A stretch of DNA of 64,000 nucleotides from Tretioscincus oriximinensis (Eukaryota > Chordata > Lepidosauria > Squamata > Gymnophthalmidae). Positions 62,223-64,000 of this stretch are shown here, piece after piece. The stretch's first letter is position 1, and every line of letters starts with the position of its first letter. Both the position numbers and the translations under genes were made by a program. The notes under the pieces were generated by a model. That model saw only the letters and a program-made list of their open reading frames with translations, had not been told where the DNA came from and searched no databases. Location of the stretch: NCBI GenBank assembly GCA_022410635.1, contig JAJVDF010000664.1:346292-410291 (forward strand), given 5' to 3'.

Positions 62223-62310
62223 GCATGAGCCACTGGGTCAGACAAAAGGCTGGCCTAGAGGGGCTACTGTGGCCCCATTCAGCAGGGCTCCTCTTACATT
62301 CTTATGTTTC

Positions 62311-62838
62311 CTATACTTCCCTGAATATTCTTTCCTGAGAAAAAGGTAGCAGGGAATATTAATTAAGTTTAAAACACTACAAATGTTTCTAGCAGCAGAA
62401 AGGAAAGTGTCCTTTGCATCTTCTATTCTGGTAAATAACATTTTGCAGGGCGATTTCATGACTGAGCCTCTGCCCACCTTGCAGTTTTTCGCTCTGTAAT
62501 TTAATTATAGGATGCTTGTTTGCTATTTTAAGCAACGTCAAGGGCAACCAACAGGCCAGGGAGAAGAGCCAAGCTGGCTTGACGGAGCCTTTCCATGGAA
62601 TGTGAGGGGCTGCCACATGAGACCCAAAAAATCCCTCTCCCCTTTCCTCCCGCTGCTATCCTCTGGGACTCGGCATGGGTCTGATTTCATTCCCTCCCAT
62701 TAACCAGATGAAATACGAGCCAGAAAAGCAAATATTTTCTTAATGGGATCTGACAGGCCATAAAATTAATGTGCAACTTCAGCATATACTCTAAAAGAAA
62801 AGTCAGCTGGGATAAATGCCTTTCATCTGATCATTCCC
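62311..62838. other. No recognisable element
   Basis: Frames of 63-75 codons overlap on both strands without family features. Confidence 0.35.
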
Positions 62839-62839
62839 T

Positions 62840-63160
<321 letters not shown>

Positions 63161-63194
63161 AGATCCTATCCCAGCTGAGCCTTATTCTGGGGTA

Positions 63195-63728
63195 TATCCT
63201 GGAATAGCAGCCTGCCATCTATTAGACTGCTGAACAGAGCGGCTGGCTGGACACACATCACACCGGTCTTGAAAGAGCTGCACTGGCTGCCCATTCGCTA
63301 CCGAGCCCAATTCAAGGTTTTGACTTTAACTTATAAGACCCTGAATAACTTGGGCCCCAAATACCTCAAGGAAGGCCTTCTCCCATATCAATCTGCTCGC
63401 GTCTTTAGATCTGCAGGAGAGGCCCTCCTGGTTGTACCACCCCTTCCAACAGCCAGTGGAGTGGGAACCAGAGGTAGGGCATTCTCGGTGGTTGCCCCCA
63501 GTCTTTGGAATAGCCTCCCCCTCGAGGTGCCTCTGTCATCATCATTGTATGGTTTAAGAAGATCTTTGAAGACGTGCCTCTTTCACCTGCTTTTTGGCTG
63601 AAGAGAATGTCATTTTTGTCCCCACTTTTAGATGTTGTTTTTATATTGTTTTTAATTTGTTAATTTTACTGTTCACCGCCCTGAGACCTTTGGGTATGGG
63701 TCGGGGTATAAATATAAATAAATAAATA
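63195..63728 (+). pseudogene. L2-like LINE: best C-terminal copy with full tail
   Basis: A 110-codon frame from 63269 reads MKELHWLPIRYRAQFKVLTL, LGPKYLKEGLLPYQSARVFR, VVPPLPTASGVGTRGRAFSV and APSLWNSLPLEVPL, ending LKTCLFHLLFG: the C-terminal region of L2-type ORF2. The 3' UTR ends CTGAGACCTTTGGGTATGGG then TATAAATA repeats. An FB-A scrap (63163-63222) precedes it. It is truncated upstream of the reverse transcriptase core. Confidence 0.88.
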
Positions 63729-63955
63729 ATATCTTGGTACAGTGCTTGGCCATCCATGTGCCAATGCATACTACGGGTCCCTACGCACGACATGTTCAGT
63801 GTCATTATGACTGTTTCCTGTCTTCCCATTACATTCCCTTGTATTCTTGGCATATCACATTTCCTATAAGCCATTGCTGTGCTTGCCTTACTACAATTCC
63901 CAGTATTCTCTGAGAGCCAAAAGCCATCTAACCTCGAAGTCTCACTAGATTTACC
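63729..63955 (-). repeat. FB-A scrap then inverted Rep-G copy 3
   Basis: 63729-63775 (ATATCTTGGTACAGTGCTTG, CATCCATGTGCC) is FB-A. From 63769, in reverse, GTGAGACTTCGAGGTT, ACTGGGAATTGTAGTAAGGC and CAATGGCTTATAGG parallel 23560-23680. Confidence 0.55.
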
Positions 63956-63957
63956 AT

Positions 63958-64000
63958 TTTGAGAGAAATAGCCGTGTTAGTCTAGTAGAAAGTCCAGCAA
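63958..64000 (-). repeat. Rep-E start, cut by the window end
   Basis: AGAAATAGCCGTGTTAGTCT and AGTAGAAAGTCCAGCAA match the opening of inverted Rep-E copies at 15830 and 24270. Confidence 0.55.

Larger units (their letters stand above)
60830..62310 (+). mobile_element. CR1-a split by a solo LTR and FB-A pieces
   Basis: 60835-60956 (TGTAAGGTGAATAGAGAAAA to GGATAGACAAGAG) continues after the LTR at 61690 (AGAGAAAGTATTTTTTTCAC). It runs to about 61940, then as end fragments at 62062-62150 and 62225-62310 separated by FB-A material. Confidence 0.75.

Overview
The window looks like intergenic or deep-intronic DNA from a reptile, most likely a squamate (lizard or snake). The evidence is the mix of repeats: many 5'-truncated CR1-like and L2-like LINE 3' ends, two tRNA-derived SINE families, an L1 with a recognisable ORF2, Helitron-like, hAT-like and Tigger-like DNA elements, several fold-back elements, solo-LTR-like sequences and long ATCC, GATA, TTAC, GGAA, AAT and TTC microsatellites. 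The species cannot be named from the sequence. Single Ns are scattered throughout and one 990-base gap lies at 29175-30164. No host protein-coding gene, rRNA, tRNA gene or CRISPR array can be supported. Nearly every open frame is a translated microsatellite, a LINE remnant or a chance frame.

Family labels used below. CR1-a: LINE C-terminus and 3' end finishing in GTTCTTATGTTC. CR1-b: LINE 3' end finishing in GTCCCTTCCAACTCTATGATTC. L2-like: LINE with an LDYCN / LHWLP C-terminus and a tail GGGTATAGGGCGGG(G)TATAAATAAA. SINE-T: tRNA-derived SINE with a TTC-rich tail. SINE-M: MIR/CORE-like tRNA-derived SINE that ends in the L2-like tail. FB-A, FB-B, FB-C: fold-back (MITE-like) elements. hAT-D: 540-bp hAT-like fold-back. 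Rep-E, F, G, K: dispersed repeats I cannot classify.

Layout. 0-9 kb: CR1-a pieces, fold-backs, a tRNA-type SINE and a 460-bp non-autonomous Helitron. 9-14.5 kb: a 660-bp ATCC/ATCT array and a row of Rep-E copies, each with its own tetranucleotide run. 14.5-24.5 kb: SINE-T clusters with nested insertions, CR1-a copies, FB-C inside FB-A, a second Helitron and a GATA run. 25-31 kb: CR1-b split by hAT-D, L2-like split by SINE-M, an LTR fragment and a Tigger-like element with a 42-bp minisatellite running into the assembly gap. 31-50 kb: LINE ends, a hAT element inside SINE-M, an L2-like RT fragment split by FB-C, several Rep families and a TTAC array. 50-58 kb: a third Helitron piece, a 4.0-kb L1 with a decayed ORF2 inserted in SINE-T, and a CR1-a split by SINE-M and an LTR. 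58-64 kb: a 733-bp solo LTR with a clean 4-bp target duplication inside a CR1-a, SINE-T, SINE-M with a long AAT run, and an L2-like 3' end.

The genes do not work together as a pathway. What the window offers is a record of nested insertions with target-site duplications, which gives relative ages, and a SINE-LINE pair sharing a 3' tail, which suggests which reverse transcriptase moved the SINE. I found no convincing novel molecular system.
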